A DNA stretch of 64,000 nt from Planococcus citri (taxonomy: Eukaryota > Arthropoda > Insecta > Hemiptera > Pseudococcidae): contig NC_088677.1 in the NCBI RefSeq assembly GCF_950023065.1, positions 40,192,555 through 40,256,554 on the forward strand, read 5' to 3'. This document shows, piece by piece, positions 14,368-25,625 of this stretch. Position 1 is the first letter of the stretch; each line of letters begins with the position of its first letter. Under the pieces are notes generated by a model. The model saw nothing but the letters and a program-made list of their open reading frames with translations. It ran no database searches and was not told the DNA's origin. Made by a program: the position numbers and the translations under genes.

Positions 14368-17113
14368 TGAAAGGTTTATACAAGCGGTTCCAAAGCCTTT
14401 TGCTTGCCTTCAATTTTCATCGACAACTTTCAATGATAGTATCATCAGTTTTTAGCATCAGCTCAGCTTCTTCAAAACGAGAGGTAGGCAAAAAGAGCAT
14501 ACAATTTTTTATACGTCGTTGCACAGACTTACTTGCAGTGCAGCCAAGAGCCAATGTGGGCCCGGGGCGAAAAATGAAAGTGTGAAAATTGATTAACCTC
14601 TCTCCTCCACCAGCATGCATGTACGTAGTTTTTCAAAAACTGAGCTCAAAAATGAGTTTTTTACAAAACAGAATTTTTCCACAAAGTTTTATTTATAAAA
14701 AAAGCCCCTCCTTCACCTCAATAAAAAATTGATAATTTCGTTTTCTTAAAAAAGTGTATTGGATAAATTTCTTCTAAAAAAGTTTTTTCAAAAAGTAGTT
14801 TTCTCAAAAAAGGGAATTTCCTTAAAAACTTCATTTCCAAAAGTTTAGACCATAGAACAAAGAGAGAAGATTTTTCTTTTGTGGAAATAAAGTTCTTTTC
14901 GTAAAAGTTTTTTTCATTAAACTGTTTTTAAAAGCAAAATGAAGTTTCCATTTTCCCTTTAAAAATGAAGTTTTCAGGTTTTCTTCAAAAATTAAGATAG
15001 TGTGGATTTTCTGGTCAAAATGAACTTTGCATTTTCTTTCCAAAAATAAATTTTGGATTCTCTCTAATATATGAAGTTTCCATTTTCAATTCAAACATAA
15101 TCGATTACATAGTCTCTATCTCTTCTAAAAATGAAATTCACACAAACTTTAAAAAAAAAAAAAACGGGTCCGAGACAAATTGTCCCACTTGTCCCCCTCC
15201 CTCGTCGGTGGCACTGCTTACTTGAGACCACTTTGGACGAAAACAACTCGGTAAAACATCAGATGAATTCGCAATTTGTTTAAACTTCAAAATTTTGACT
15301 CATCGATTCGCAGTTCGATTCATTTTATTCGAATTTGAAACAAGATTGATTCATCAGGAAATAATGGAAATTTCAAATTCATCCGTAAAATCTTGAAAGA
15401 GTCATTGCATCTCAGTATCGATGTCTATTGAATTTGCTTTTCTTCAACAATTAAAATACCTATTACCTATTGTGCTAACAAAAATTTGAAAACAATTCTA
15501 AAATGACAAATTATGCAAAAATAGACGAGATTTTAGCCTGAAATAGGTGCAGTAGAAAATGGCAGGGATTTACTTCTCATCAACCTCATCTACCTGATGT
15601 TATTTTATTTTTTCAACTTGAAAAATACTGTGATGTAATAAGTACGTTATTATGTCATATACTTTGAATAATTATAGATCGTTTGGTAAGTTACGAATTG
15701 CTTTTTCCTCAGGTATCGATTATGGTACGTCTACGTAGGTAGTTAAACAACGAAAGTTATCAGGCAGGTACCTACTTAAATTCCAACTTCATCGCAATGA
15801 TAATAATCGGTCGACCATAATTTGACTTTTCTTTTGCGAATATCCTCATCAACATTTTCACATCATCTTATTAATGTGGAATATCACGCCATTACTTTTA
15901 TCCCAATTTGCATACAAAATAATCTACATCGTCAAGTTTAACACTTCATAACTTCTAATTTTACAGTTTATCAAGTGACTTCTCTTAAAACTTTCAATGT
16001 TTCTAACCTCAAAGGTTTTTTTCTGCTTGCTAAAGAACATGATTACAAGGCACAATTCAAGCAACTTAAATTTCATGATGAAAAATTACGGTACCCTAGG
16101 TAAGTACCAGTGCCTGATTAATTACGAGCTCTCCTTTGTTTTCTCGCCATTTCAAAGTAATTTTTACCCAAATAGAGCAAATCATCATGGAATAGAGTAC
16201 CTGTATGTTTATTTCCACGAATCATTCAATAAACAACGAGAGAAATAAGATATTTCACAGTTTGCCTCTTACTCTTTTCACGAAAAAATGAAATTGAAAA
16301 ACCACAGGCAACTAGGTAGTACTTATGGTATGCACATAGATTTTGTGAACTTAGATTGCATAACTAGACCTACTCACTCAACTTTCAAACTTCGTCGAAA
16401 AATTATCATGAATCATGACGAATTCCAAATTGCAATGGTGAGTAAGAGCATTATCTTCAAAACGTGTAGATAATAATTATATTCATTTCTTCAATCGCTG
16501 GGACAGTTTGTTGAACAAATTAAATAGGTATTTTAATTTCATTAAGACACCCTTTGACAGAATCGTTTTATTATAATTCTTTTAAATAAGGCGTGTTACA
16601 CTCTCATGTTGACATATTATTCGAATTATTCCGCATCGTAGCAAACGTCTAAATATAGATTACATTTAATTTTCAATTTCTTCTTTCTCACTACCACCAT
16701 TACACGACAATTCGTGGATCCTGGAGTATTTTTCGTGATTTCTTTTTTTTTCTTTTGAAATTTAAAGCATTTACCTACCAAAATTGAATTCAAACTAATT
16801 TTAAACTGATTCGGGATCCTTCATAAAAATTACATTCATGCTAAAAATTCCAAACACACAAAAAATCTTCAGAAAAAATAAGAACTTTCGGTCAAAGTTA
16901 TGGGTTTTGATTTCACAATTTTCCATTTCAGTTACAGGTTATTAGATAAAATGTTTTCCCCAAAAATTTTTGGGTCAATTTCAGTTACAGTTGAGGTTAA
17001 AAATTCCGGTTCGCATTGCTGATGCAGTGATGCATACACTAACACCTCAAGTGTCTCTTTTTACACACACACACAGCTATGTGTAAACACTTACCAAACG
17101 CATGCGTTCATGC

Positions 17114-17651
17114 CAGTGTTGTCAGTTTAAAACAGTCCTGTGTGTTTAAAACGTTTAAAACATTGTTTTAAACGTCGAGAAAAAAACAGACAGTGTTTAA
17201 AACAAAATTCTGTTTAAAATGGTTTTTTTTGTTTTTAACAAGTTTTTTTTTCAACTCCAATTTCCTAAAAAAAACACGTTTTTTTTTTCAATTTCTCGTT
17301 GAAAAAGTAGTGAAATTGAAGGAACTGAATTTTTAAATTTTCATTCTTGTTCCTAAATTTTTTTTAAAGGCAAATTTTGTGTTTTGATTTCAATTTTTTA
17401 ATATTTTTCAAGCCTTATAGCTATTTTATGACGTCGCATCTTAAAAGTTGATGACTGGATAACGTATATTTTAAAAACTGAATTTAAAAAAAAAAATGAA
17501 TTTGTGTTAAAAACGTGTTTAAAACACATTTTAAACATGTTTTAAACACGTTTAAAACTCATGAGAATCCAGCAGTTTAAAACCCCGTTTTAAACAAAAA
17601 AAACCGTTTGTTTTGTCTTTTTTAAAAAAACCCGATTTTTTTCCAACACTA
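17114..17651. mobile_element. hAT-type MITE filled with GTTTAAAAC words
   Basis: The left terminus is CAGTGTTG and the right terminus in reverse complement is TAGTGTTG, typical of hAT ends. The flanking 8-mers are GTTCATGC (17,106-17,113) and GTCCATGC (17,652-17,659), matching 7 of 8, as expected for an aged hAT target duplication. The 538-bp interior is largely repeated GTTTAAAAC / GTTTTAAAC motifs plus A/T-rich filler, with no transposase ORF. Confidence 0.75.
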
Positions 17652-17892
17652 GTCCATGCCCCTTCGCATTTTTCACAGGTAGGTATACATACACTTTATT
17701 TTGAAAACATAAGGTACACTACACCCACTCAGGAAAAATTAAATTATGAGGAACATTCTATCAAAATGGAAAAACATCTTTTCGTCATTTCGTCCATTTC
17801 TTTCTTTTTTTAAATTAAAAAAGAAACTGCAGGGCAAAATAGATAATTAATCATGGGATAAAATGGACAATTGCATTTAATGAGTATTCAAA

Positions 17893-17928
17893 CAAGTTTT
17901 TCTTACATAAGTACGTAAGAAAAACTTG
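17893..17928. repeat. Perfect 14-bp-stem palindrome
   Basis: CAAGTTTTTCTTAC is followed after 8 bases by its exact reverse complement. The transcript would fold into a strong hairpin. There is no neighbouring gene, and its role is unknown. Confidence 0.6.
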
Positions 17929-18471
17929 ATGAATCAATCTTTTGGTCTTAAGATATCTGATTTCTTACAATTATGAAGTCACATCATTTCAAGTCTTCAA
18001 CTACACTCACACTCGCACCGGACATACTTACTTTCATTTATTCTCACTCTTCTTTATTCTCACTCTTCTCTAACGAATTCTATGTACTTAAAAAAAAAAG
18101 TCTACAAAAGTTCAGTAGTAACCATCGACATTTTGTACCTACATGAGAAGCTCATTGCAAAAATAGCTCTTGTCAATAATGAAAATAAAAAGCAAGCAAG
18201 ACAAAAAACCACTAAAAAGTCCTGATGAATTGGTATACTGTGTTCGAAGTGATTTTTTCATCAACTTGAGTAGTTCCTGTTACCCTCAGAAAAACTTTCG
18301 GAGGGCTATAATCCTGATGCATCCATACAATGCAGTGGAGAAAAACACCTCCCCAATGGCTATTGTTGTAATGAAATCGTCACATATTTAGGTACGTATA
18401 GGTAGTTGGACTGTTGGATTTAAGTGAGAAAATTATTTTGAGGCAGGACTGTTCCGTGGCTGTGATCGATA

Positions 18472-18593
18472 GCGCATGCGCATTATAACCAGCGAGCTGT
18501 TTGTAATCACTGATTGTTGTGGTACGCATGTAGGTAAGAACTGCGCACGCGCCAGTGCGCCACCGACCACATCCTAGGTAAACTGTGACGTCA
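18472..18593 (+). promoter_or_regulatory. CpG-containing promoter-like block with NRF1-like and CRE palindromes
   Basis: In an AT-rich, CpG-poor setting this segment holds GCGCATGCGC (18,472-18,481), which matches the core of the NRF1 palindrome, several GCGC/GCGCAC words, and a full CRE, TGACGTCA (18,586-18,593). A short ATG frame with a good donor follows at 18,636. The motifs are directly visible. Promoter activity is inference. Confidence 0.35.
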
Positions 18594-18635
18594 GTGTGCT
18601 TCAAAAAACGAATTTACTCTGCTCGGTCAATAAAA

Positions 18636-18674
18636 ATGTCGATTTCACTGTCTCAGAACAGGAACAGGACAATG
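18636..18674 (+). CDS. Possible first coding micro-exon (13 codons) after the CRE-containing block
   Basis: An ATG frame reading MSISLSQNRNRTM runs directly into a consensus donor (ATG|GTAAGC), 43 bases after the CRE. No partner exon was recognised downstream. The frame is too short for any family assignment and could be chance. It is listed because promoter-like motifs, a start codon and a donor occur in the right order. Confidence 0.2.
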
Positions 18675-20636
18675 GTAAGCCTAAGACCGGTTTCTAAATG
18701 TATTTACTTTTTTTTCAAATTTTCAAACGGATCATAGCATAATCATGAATATGTATTATGATAAGAAAATTACATTACTCTTATCGAGTAATATTTCTTT
18801 CGAACTTGAAATAAATTAAGGTACCCGAATCTACGATATGCAATCAATGATGTGAAAGAGAAAAGATCAAAATCGATCAAATTTATTCAAACAAATGAAA
18901 AGAATCAAAAGTCTCCAAGCAAGAATTCTTTCGTGAATCCTAAATTCCGATTCGCATGGTCTTTCATACCTACTTCATAGTTCATACAATATAGGAAAGG
19001 TACCGCGCGAATTTGGAAAAAAAATTATAAAACCAGCCTGATTTGAGAAAAGATGCAATTTTTCTTTGTTTGATTTAATTTTACGAAGCCAGAAAAATAT
19101 CACGCAATAAAACGAGCTTACATTATGTTTAAATAAAACGTTCTAGTCGATGACTTTTTTATGGATAGGTTGACGAATTCGTTAGATAAACTGTAAGTAG
19201 ATAAAGAACTCGTATTCGAGATAAGAGAGAGAAAATGTTAACGTATAAAAATATCCTTTAATCTGAAAGTTTCTTTTTTCTTTCAACTAGGTGACTCGAA
19301 GAAAAAAACGAAGGAGAACTTAATAATCCCAATGTCAACCTTTTTTTAAGCTAATGTGTCACTAAAAAAGCAAGTTTTTGTCCCTTTTCAAATTAGACAC
19401 TGCTCAAAAGCTTCACAATAGGCATAGACTAGTTTTAATTCATATAAAATCAGTCAACTCGAAAAGTATTATACATTTATACCTACCTACGAAGAATATA
19501 ATTATATAATTTTACCTAACGAAGAACAAATTTTCCGTCAATTAGGTAAGTTCATTAATACTTTGACTGGAATGATTCAACCATTTAACGTGGATATAAA
19601 ATACGAGATTTTGAAGTTTTTTTTTTCGTTTTTCAATACGAAAGTATTCGGAAAAAAGTTACCAGGGATTAGAGCGATCCGATAAAAAAAATAATAATGA
19701 AAAAGTTGGTTCAATTTGGAGGAAAATTTTCTCGCGTTTTTCAATTTAAATACATTCCATAAAATGGTAAAGGGGGAGCAAAATCAAAGCTGCAAAGGGA
19801 TGTTTTAACGATGCAAGACTACCTGTATTACGTACTATGGGGTGAAAAAAAAATTTGAAAGAACAGAGTAAGTTTTTGAACGATAAAACACACCAAAAGC
19901 TGGAACATTTATCTGTTCGGTTGTCTCCGCGAATGTTGATTAGTTACTGTAGTAAATGTGGGTAGGATGGAATACAAGCCGCCGAGCCGAGTTTATTTCG
20001 AAATTTTATTTAATTGCTGTAACATTTGAACGAAATGCCGACAAATAGCGTACAATAGAATAATTAAAATAAAGCCACACTTTTCATCGATTCGTTTACC
20101 AGTGACACGATCGTACATGCTTAAAAATTACAATACACGCGTGCACGGATCGATGGGCCGCTGTTTTGAACCGCTGACTGTTTCTTTTACAAATTACTCG
20201 TGCAAACGTAGGTTTAGGTTTAGGTATTTTCGAGTAAATTACGCCGAAATTTTTATCATCTTTATAACTCGGTATCATCGAGAGGATTACGTAGCTATTT
20301 GCGCCACAAAAAACACGCGCTAATCGATTAAATTACCGAATGTAACTAACGAAGAATTTGTAATTTCTTCGCCGAGTCTCAGACTTGAATTCAGCTTTGG
20401 CGCGATATCGATAAACTCCTCACAAAACGTTTGGATATTATTTTTAAATGCTCTCGAAGGTGTGAAAATGTAATATTGATGCAAATAAATTTAGGATTAC
20501 GAGTACGGTTTTAACCACTCGCACGTTAGAATTAGCTGTATTGAGTAAGTGAGTATTTAAAAGCCATAGAACCGAACACGAAAGTTGAGTCTAAATATGT
20601 AGTAGAAATATCATAACTAAAAGAATATTCATTTAC

Positions 20637-20701
20637 CCTGGATCATTGGGTACTTCGGAAGGAGCTCCTCGAATACCATTTTGATGATGATGATGATCCA
20701 T
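20637..20701 (-). CDS. Rbp6: First coding exon of a Rbp6/Musashi-2-like RNA-binding protein (partial gene)
   Basis: On the minus strand an ATG in strong Kozak context (AAGATGG) opens a 65-base exon encoding MDHHHHQNGIRGAPSEVPND, then P and the start of a Gly codon, and ends at a donor (GG|GTAAAT). The run APSEVPNDPG resembles, from memory, the segment just before the first RRM (which begins KMFIGGLSWQT) in insect Musashi-family Rbp6 proteins. The phase (2 bases of a Gly codon) fits a following Lys-Met-Phe exon. The family acts in translational control through two RRMs binding UAG-containing RNA. No RRM exon was found in the window, so the rest must lie left of position 1. The identification rests on about ten residues and is tentative. 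Confidence 0.45.
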
Positions 20702-21000
20702 CTTCAAATGAATGAACAGAAATTCGCCTTTTCCGCGAAACCACTTCCGGAATATTCGAACCGAACTGATACACACAACAAATTGCACACAACAAACCAG
20801 AAACCAACTATCAAAACATCAGTGAAATTACGATGGATGAATTATTTTTTCTAAATTTTAAATACTTATTCCGGCGGATAAAAAATTGAAAAAAAAATGA
20901 AAATATCATAAAAAATAATGTATAACAAGTTCGCGAACTCGCGAAAAAAACCAATGAGAATTACAAGTGAAAAAACTACGGCACTAATATGTATGTCTAA
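20702..21000 (-). promoter_or_regulatory. Presumed 5' UTR/promoter-proximal region of the Rbp6-like gene
   Basis: The region immediately upstream of the minus-strand ATG has no ORF. On the minus strand it is pyrimidine/GT-rich, and on the plus strand it carries CACACAACAAA-type words. A CCAAT word lies at about 20,950. No clear TATA box or initiator was identified. The assignment depends entirely on the neighbouring exon call. Confidence 0.25.
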
Positions 21001-21095
21001 ACGCTACGACGCCTAAAGACCGACTAGTCGGCCGGTTCAAAACTCCAACTGGCGTCGTTATCTGTGTAGTGCCAAATAAACTGAAATCGGGAACA

Positions 21096-21449
21096 ATGTC
21101 GAACGAGCGTAAAGATAAAACGCTTTCCAGAAAAACCCCGAACGTATACCGTACCACCAGGACTGTTCGACAAAAAAGTAAAGCAGGAACAGCTGCTCTC
21201 CTGAAGCATCTCTTCCATACCCTTTCAGCCCACTCAATTCCTGATTCTTTTAAGGAAATGCACGCCTTTCTTGCCATTGCCACCAAAAAACACATGCGCC
21301 GGTATTCCTTCGCGTCCGTCGTTGGAAAAATTACTCGCGTTATCTGTCGCCGAGCTTTTGTATCAACGTTAGTGCTCTTCCTTGAATGGATGCCCCACAG
21401 AAGCCGCATAAATACCACATTATGCACTTCGCAGATAGAAAACAGTTAG
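21096..21449 (+). CDS. Unrecognised basic 117-residue ORF, intronless
   Basis: The frame begins at an ATG (MSNERKDKTLSRKTPNVYRT) and is Lys/Arg/Ser/Thr-rich, with an amphipathic middle (ALLKHLFHTL, FKEMHAFLAIATKKHMRRYS) and a hydrophobic stretch near the end. The stretch is clearly more GC-balanced than its surroundings. I recognise no family. It does not match core histone sequences despite its charge. The opposite strand is also open for 147 codons over the same bases, so either frame, or neither, may be coding. A captured gene fragment or a processed pseudogene is possible. Confidence 0.25.
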   Translation: MSNERKDKTLSRKTPNVYRTTRTVRQKSKAGTAALLKHLFHTLSAHSIPDSFKEMHAFLAIATKKHMRRYSFASVVGKITRVICRRAFVSTLVLFLEWMPHRSRINTTLCTSQIENS

Positions 21450-21798
21450 TATGTATAATGTACCTCTACCTATCTCGGATTTCGACAAAAATTAATTTCT
21501 AAATTGTTTACGTATGGATATAGAGGATGGAAGAAGAAGCTTATAATAATTTGAAAAATTGATGTTGTTGCAAAAAAGTTGAGATTCAAGTTTTGTGAAA
21601 TTGGCGAGGAAGTTAGTTCACCTCGAGTCGAATGAGATAATCTCAAAAAAAATTGATCCCTTTACCCGAACGTGGGCGGCCAAGCTAGGGGGTTTCAAAG
21701 TGAAATTTGGGCCACTCGTTTTTGAGAAATGTGTTCTTTTATTTTTATTTTTGGGTAGGTACCTACTATACTGTCACCGTCACTAGGGCACTATAACA

Positions 21799-22220
21799 GG
21801 GGGTATACTGGTCCGCCAGTTTCTTCCTAGAAAGCGCATTTTTTACAACTCGAAAATTGTGACATTTACTATAACATTTAACGTACAAAAATTCTACAAG
21901 AGTCCTTTTTTGTAGAAAATGAAAAAATATGTCATTCAAAAATATTGAAATTTCATGCTGTAGAACCTGATATCCGAAAAAATATTAATATTCATATCAT
22001 TTGTATTTTTAAACATTTAAAAATTTTTTTCAATAGGTACCTCAGGTTCTACTCTACAGCGTAAAATTTCAAGATTTTGGCAAAATTTGTCGTATTTTTC
22101 ATTTTCTACGAAGAAAGACTCTTGTAAAATTTATATAGCCTACTAGCCTACCTACAAGAATTGTTGTTGTCGAGTTATAAAAAATACCTTTAGGAAGAAA
22201 GTGGCGGACCAGCATACCCC
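21799..22220. mobile_element. Fold-back/MITE element with GGGGTATRCTGGTCCGCCA ends
   Basis: The left end reads GGGGTATACTGGTCCGCCAG and the right end in reverse complement GGGGTATGCTGGTCCGCCAC. Both continue through TTTCTTCCT and, more degenerately, through ACAACTCG and CTTGTA words toward the centre. The whole 420-bp segment therefore folds as one imperfect hairpin. There is no ORF, and a target duplication was not resolved. Confidence 0.65.
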
Positions 22221-23472
22221 TCTTCGAATTTTTGAAAGTCCAAACAACTTTCGGGTCTGGCCGAACAAAGCAAAGGCGAAGGTTTTTGAAAATGTACAAT
22301 TTAAGGAGCTAAATAACATCGTTTTTATGGTGAGAACTGAGAAATGATGCCTGGTTTTGAAATTTTTTCAATTTATTTTGTACATACAATATTTTTCTAG
22401 AAATTTTGAAGTAAAAAAATGAAAATACATACATAAATTTAGGTTAAGTGTGGATAACAGCTTTCAAAAACTTGGTCTTCGTAATTTAAGAAGGTTAGTA
22501 ACGTCATTTTTTATGGTTTATGATTTTTTTACTGATCCAGTTTCACATTCACGCTCATACATAAATCAGCTGGTAAGTACATGCATATGTACCTACTTGA
22601 CTTTCTAACTTTTAGAAGGTCTGATTGAAACAAAAATTATAGGCTTTAACTAACGAGGGAAATAGGTAGGTATAATAGGTATCTCAATGTTGTTAGCCAA
22701 TCTGTTCGAGCGGTTACCTATATTTAGGTTCTCAAGGGTTAACACCCTCGCCGTATTAGTTGGTCTGACACGAGCCTAATCTGGAAATTGAAGGGGCAAC
22801 GGTGTATGAATTTTCGAAAAACACAATTTTGACCTTGGTTTCTAGTACAACTTTTCAAGACATAACAAAAAAGATTCTTTCACAAAATAGTCTTTCTTTG
22901 AAATTGAAGGCTCTACAAACAAATCAATTTTCAAGGATGTTCCAAACATTTCTATTAACTAATTTACCTTCAAAATTGACGAAAATTTAACCGTTGGAAT
23001 TTTTGAGAAACTTTGGTAGGTACCACAAAAAAATAATGTATTTTACTCGCAAAATATGGTTGCACATAGCGCCATTATGCTAGAAGAATCCATGGTCAAA
23101 AATGGCATTTTCAAGAATTCATACACCGTTCCCCCGCAATTTTCAATTCTTCATCAGTTCATCATCATCTTACATCGCCAGTATAACCTCCGCCTTAACC
23201 CTTGAGGACCTAAATATTGGCAACCACTTGATCAGATCATGATCAAGATCAACACTTGAAGTAGTTGTGTAGTATACTTCCCAGTTCCCTCGGACACCTC
23301 CAAGGATGCAAATCGGAATTTTTAACCTTTACCTTGACCAATAGCAATAAGACAATGACCGAATAACCCATAAGTCACAACCAAAGTTTTAAAAAAGAAA
23401 TTTCTTAAAATCTTAAATAATATAATACTTGTTTTGTCGCCTACTCGCCTCTGCGCTCTGCGCCAGTGCGCC

Positions 23473-23650
23473 AGGGATGGTAACTGTAACCGAAATTTTT
23501 AACCGAAATGAATTTTAACCCCTAAAATGAGGCAAAAACTGCAACCGTAATCGTAACCATAATCAAAATTATTGATTTAAAATGTTTTAAGCATAACCGT
23601 AACCGAATCATTTTTTTGTTTTGGTTAAATACATAATGGTTATTTTTTTG
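23473..23650. mobile_element. One-ended hAT-like fragment rich in GTAACCG words
   Basis: It begins CAGGGATGGTAACTGTAACC, like a hAT terminus, and repeats GTAACCGAA/AACCGTAACC motifs for about 150 bp. No matching right end was located, so it is either truncated or diverged. Confidence 0.35.
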
Positions 23651-23734
23651 AGTAGAAAATTAGAAATCTCATTTTTTTCATATAAACTATGACATTTCTT
23701 ATGATTTTTTAGAAAAAAAGGGCACAATTCGGGC

Positions 23735-23830
23735 CGGACACTCACGTAGATGGCGCTAGTGTGCCCATTGTTCTAGAGTTCAGACGGGGCTTTTTTCTTA
23801 ACCCTTTCTTATCAGTCGTATTTTACCAAA
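23735..23830 (-). repeat. Dispersed repeat copy containing a TAGCGCC(A/C) CTCF-like core
   Basis: Read on the minus strand, this segment matches 53,400-53,512: the order CTGATAAGAAAG, GCCCCGTCTGA, CACTAGCGCC, GTGAGTGTCCGG, CCGAATT is conserved in both. The core resembles the insect CTCF motif (AGATGGCGCTAG). The copies are about 30 kb apart. The resemblance to CTCF sites is by eye. Confidence 0.5.
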
Positions 23831-25504
23831 ACGTTGGATTTACTAGTTTTACAGAGTCTCTCGAATAACCCATACTGTATACCTTATTTTATCAGTGGAT
23901 TGGCGGCCAGTGTGGTCGCTGTGCGCAACGTAAAACAGTTGTACTTTTGCAAGCATTTTTTTGTCCAACATCAACATTCATGAAAGGAGGCGGTTGGGTT
24001 GCTTGCGTGATGCACGGAAGGAAGAAACTGAGAGTCTTGTATGTGTGTGCTGTGTGCTCAATACCATTGGCTGTAATATAGATCGACAAGAGCAGAGTAG
24101 AGTATATCTGTTTTCTTATGTTTGATAAATTTTAACAAACAATATTTACTGTAGGCCTACCTGAAATCGCTGTTTGTACCAAGTTCTTCAGGAACTGTCT
24201 GTTCAAACTTGCCACTTACTATTCAATTTTCAAAAATTATAATTATTTCATATGCTTATTGATCCTCTTCAAAAATACGTAATTTAAAAATTTAATGTTT
24301 AGAATTTTACAATATCTTTAATCTCATACATAATTCGGTAAAATTGGTTTCATACTTGTAAAATTTTACAAACCATTTTCAACTTTTTGGAATTGTTTAT
24401 ACCCCACCCCTGTACTATTTTCTTTCTTTCATTAAAATTTTTTTTTGGAATACAGATAAGGGCAGAATTTAGTTATGTACCTATATTATTTCATTCTATT
24501 TATCATAATTTTATTTCCACAGGCACATACTTTCTGTAAAAATTCTGCAACGAAATGAAAATTTTTTATATTTTTTTGGCAAAGATTTTACCTTCTCAGT
24601 TCTCAAGATAGTCAAGATGCAAAAATCGTGCCTTTTGCTTTACTGACGAGTTTATGGCGGAATGGCAGCGGGGTTTGAAGGCGTTAATAAAAACCATTTA
24701 ATAATTCCTGTTTTCAAAACAGAAATGATGACGAAAAAATGTATTTGCTATGGTAAGCTATTACGTATTACCCTTTTACATCTGGCACTTATAAATTCGT
24801 TATAGGTAGATAGGTACATCTACAAATTTTAAAAATTAAAAAAAAATTTGAAACAATTTCATGAAGTTTATTAACACGGATTATTAATTATTATACTTTG
24901 TATTCTCCATGAAATCACCAGTGGTGATTCTTCATAGCTTAATTTAATTTTCCTGATTTTAGAAACAGATGTCTTTTGCAATAATTGCAATGCATTTTCT
25001 AGAATTTTAAGAGGATTGCTGTTGAAGACTGAAGAGTCATGACATTTTTGAGTACCTAAAAATGTCCATGTTAAGATATTTCTAGAAAAAATTTTCACAA
25101 CAATTCTTCTATTGATTTTTCATTATAAAAATGAAGAAAAAATCAAAAAACGATTATTTTATCAAGTAAGTATGTTTTTTTGAAAAGTAGTGAAGAGATA
25201 ATCAGCGAAGACTACAAAATAATGATACTTTGAGGTCAGTTTTCAGTATTTTATTCAAAAAGTCTTCAAATTTTAAAGGGAATGGGAAAGGGTAAGAGGT
25301 GAGTCAGATAAGTAAATAATTTTCATCGCGTTGTTTTGATGCCTGAACTTGACATTTGCACTTCCGCTTTTCCTCGTATACCTAGGTACCTTTAAAAAGG
25401 GCCAAATGAGAAATCTTACTACCTACCTAAAAGTACCTAGTACATACTTATAGAAAACATTTTGTAACAAATTTTTAGAAGTTACATGAAGAGATAAGAC
25501 AGGG

Positions 25505-25625
25505 TCCGGATCATGATCCAAATCATTTTCAAAAATTTGATCTTTGATCCGTGATCCGGATCACATCCAGCTGAAGCGATCCGTGATCCGGATCACACTA
25601 TTTCGGATCATTTCACGGATCACCA
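25505..25625. repeat. GATCCGTGATCCGGATCAC iterated block
   Basis: The words GATCCGTGATCC and GGATCATG recur within 120 bp after a hAT-like CAGGGTCCGGATCATG start. This resembles the iterated-word interiors of the intact MITEs, but only one end is recognisable, so it is probably a truncated copy. Confidence 0.4.

Larger units (their letters stand above)
1..20636 (-). other. Presumed large intron 1 of the Rbp6/Musashi-like gene; non-coding
   Basis: No reading frame here longer than about 85 codons looks like protein, and none has recognisable domains. If the exon ending at 20,637 is the first coding exon of a minus-strand gene, this whole stretch is intron. It is AT-rich, with poly-A/T tracts (about 1,431-1,447; 8,331-8,347; 9,009-9,028), a purine-rich run near 11,200-11,250, a degenerate AAAATGAAGTTT-type low-complexity zone at 14,640-15,130, and many GTAGGTA/TACCTAC words. 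The MITEs inside it are listed separately. A block at 11,355-11,597 is rich in GATCGCGATC words and ends in a hAT-like terminus (reverse complement CAGGGATGTAACGATC), but I could not find its partner end. Confidence 0.4.
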
